Source: Calditrichota bacterium
GTDB taxonomy: Bacteria > Electryoneota > RPQS01
Direction: 5' to 3'
Assembly: GCA_020057985.1 (NCBI GenBank)
Contig: JAGVEU010000411.1
Coordinates: 1 to 7,273 of the forward strand
Length of the DNA: 7,273 nt
This document shows positions 6,074 to 7,273 of this stretch, in pieces (the stretch's first letter is position 1; the number at the start of each line of letters is the position of its first letter). Made by a program: the position numbers and the translations under genes. The notes below the pieces were generated by a model, which saw nothing but the letters and a program-made list of their open reading frames with translations, ran no database searches and was not told where the DNA came from.

Positions 6074-6961
6074 TCATAGCCATTCACCCATAGCAGACAT
6101 GACGACCTTTCCTCCAACAGAGACGTCAACGGTTTGGTCGTGCGCTGTTGCTTCGAGATACAAGAGCGATGGGCGCCCTATCTCGTATCCCTGTTCGGCG
6201 CACACGCTAAACGAATCCCTGCCGAAATAGCGATACTTCGCTAAATAGCCGGCAAGGCAACCGTTAGCGCTGCCGGTTGCTGGATCTTCCGCAACTCCGT
6301 AGAAGTCTGCAAAGAAACGGACACTGATTTGATCTTTGCCCTCATGTGACTCCGGGCAGAAAACCAAGATCGCTTTTGCCTCGGTGTTCGCAACCAGATC
6401 GAAATAGAGCCGACGATCAATCACGGCCCGCTGCAACGTCTGCAAGTTTCGCAATGGGACAATAATTGCCGGCAGACCGGTCGAGACTTCCTGAATCGGG
6501 AATCGTGAATCGAGATCGTCTTCAGACAAACCAATAGTCTTGGTAACCTCGGCAGGTTCGAGGGTCTGCCCGAATGTGGGGGGTTGCTGTCTCATCCATA
6601 GTAGGTCCGGTCTGCCGTCGACATAGTTGAATGTCACCAGAATTTCACCAATCTTCAAATTCAGCACTACGCGTTCGACTGGCTGCCGAATGATTTCCTG
6701 CTGGATCACAAAAGCGGTCCCCAACGTTGGATGTCCGGCGAAGGGAACCTCTTCTCGGGGCGTAAAGATTCGAACTCGGAAGCTACCATTTTCCGGCTGC
6801 TCAGATATTATGAAAGTCGTTTCTGAAAAGTTGGTTTCACGGGCAATCTGTTGCATCTCGGCGTCATCTATTCCCTCAACATGCCGAAATACCGCCAATT
6901 GATTGCCTGCATAACGCTTCTCGGCGAATACGTCGAGAATGTAGAATGTCGCCCTGGCCAT
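6074..6961 (-). CDS. PhzF-family isomerase/epimerase-like protein
   Basis: A complete 295-residue member of the PhzF family (diaminopimelate epimerase-like double hot-dog/barrel fold), a usual length for the group. PhzF itself isomerises trans-2,3-dihydro-3-hydroxyanthranilate in phenazine synthesis; most other members are of unknown substrate, and no phenazine genes are nearby. Signature parts are FYILDVFAEKRYAGNQLAVF (6-25), ETNFSETTF (42-50) whose Glu47 matches the PhzF catalytic glutamate, EEVPFAGHPTLGTA (69-82), AEDPATGSANGCLAGYL (223-239) and EQGYEIGRPSLLY (255-267). The two half-domains each keep their Gly-rich loop, so the enzyme should be active. The ATG has a strong AAGGAG 6 nt upstream. 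It follows the acetyltransferase gene by 25 nt, so the two are probably one transcript, and its link to the glycan genes is doubtful. Confidence 0.95.
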   Translation of the reverse strand: MARATFYILDVFAEKRYAGNQLAVFRHVEGIDDAEMQQIARETNFSETTFIISEQPENGSFRVRIFTPREEVPFAGHPTLGTAFVIQQEIIRQPVERVVLNLKIGEILVTFNYVDGRPDLLWMRQQPPTFGQTLEPAEVTKTIGLSEDDLDSRFPIQEVSTGLPAIIVPLRNLQTLQRAVIDRRLYFDLVANTEAKAILVFCPESHEGKDQISVRFFADFYGVAEDPATGSANGCLAGYLAKYRYFGRDSFSVCAEQGYEIGRPSLLYLEATAHDQTVDVSVGGKVVMSAMGEWL

Positions 6962-6967
6962 TATTTT

Positions 6968-6973
6968 CTCCTT
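6968..6973 (-). promoter_or_regulatory. Strong ribosome binding site (AAGGAG) of the PhzF-family gene
   Basis: AAGGAG lies 6 nt before the ATG at 6961, in the 25-nt gap after the acetyltransferase stop. It is the best Shine-Dalgarno match in the window and shows the host uses canonical initiation, which makes its absence before the flippase-like gene notable. Confidence 0.75.
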
Positions 6974-6986
6974 GAATCAGTTTCTA

Positions 6987-7273
6987 TCATCGTGCCGAAT
7001 CATTCTCTGGCACGAGTTCCAATTCCATGAAAATTGCGCCGGGCACCGGATTGTAGCGATACGTTACCGTCTCTTTGAATCCCAGCGTCCGGTAGAGCGC
7101 AATCGCCTCGCCCATTTCGGGCAGCGTGTCCAGCCGCATGCGATGATAGCCGATTCGACGAGCTTCGGCAATAATTGCCTCAGCCAGCTTTTTGCCCAGT
7201 CTTTGTCCACGTGCTTCCGGTCGCACATAAAGTCGTTTCATCTCGCAAGCCTGCTTATCGATCCTTCTGAGCG
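6987..7273 (-). CDS. GNAT family N-acetyltransferase, N-terminus cut by window edge
   Basis: C-terminal 94 residues of an acetyl-CoA-dependent N-acetyltransferase (GNAT fold). The frame is open to the window edge, and codons before the internal Met at 7241 (ending QACEM) continue the family pattern, so that Met is not the start. Visible parts are the motif A beta strand and pyrophosphate loop, [20 protein letters not shown], then the helix [12 protein letters not shown], strand [10 protein letters not shown], the motif B helix [10 protein letters not shown] and the end segment [13 protein letters not shown]. The loop R-G-Q-R-L-G is the acetyl-CoA binding Q/RxxGxG/A type, with Leu in the x position and the second Gly kept. 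Roughly 60-80 residues should lie outside. The substrate is unknown; the NPVPGA tail is common in a broad group of small bacterial GNAT proteins. It precedes the PhzF-family gene by 25 nt, likely in one transcript. Confidence 0.93.
   Translation of the reverse strand, partial: LRRIDKQACEMKRLYVRPEARGQRLGKKLAEAIIAEARRIGYHRMRLDTLPEMGEAIALYRTLGFKETVTYRYNPVPGAIFMELELVPENDSAR

Overview
This window looks like bacterial chromosomal DNA, with a GC content of about one half by eye. Seven protein genes are recognisable, all on the minus strand, and two of them are cut by the window edges. They belong to widespread families, so the taxonomic signal is weak. The large YfhO-type membrane protein, a DPM1-type prenol-phosphate sugar synthase and densely packed genes would suit an uncultured bacterium of moderate GC, perhaps from the Fibrobacteres-Chlorobi-Bacteroidetes neighbourhood or a candidate phylum. 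This is a guess. No rRNA, tRNA, CRISPR, insertion sequence or phage gene was seen.

Layout in the direction of transcription (high to low coordinates). First come two small-metabolism genes: the C-terminal part of a GNAT acetyltransferase (7273-6987) and a complete PhzF-family isomerase (6961-6074), 25 nt apart. Next is a 231-nt spacer (6073-5843) with a GC hairpin, a candidate promoter and a short reading-frame fragment. After that comes a five-gene block for lipid-carrier glycan chemistry: a flippase-like UPF0104/PF03706 membrane protein (5842-4928), a YfhO-family membrane protein (4847-2397), a polyprenol-phosphate mannose synthase-like GT2 enzyme (2400-1654), a WbbL-like GT2 glycosyltransferase (1657-806) and a WecA/TagO-type sugar-1-phosphate transferase (801 to beyond position 1).

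The last four genes are very tightly packed (TTGA overlap, ATGA overlap, 4-nt gap), which suggests one translationally coupled operon. The likely roles divide in two. The WecA-like and WbbL-like enzymes would start and extend a glycan on a polyprenyl diphosphate at the cytoplasmic face. The DPM1-like synthase, flippase-like protein and YfhO protein could form a second route: make a prenyl-phosphate-linked sugar, turn it over the membrane, and transfer the sugar outside the cell. The enzyme families are read directly from motifs; the joint pathway is inference, and sugars and acceptors cannot be read from the sequence.
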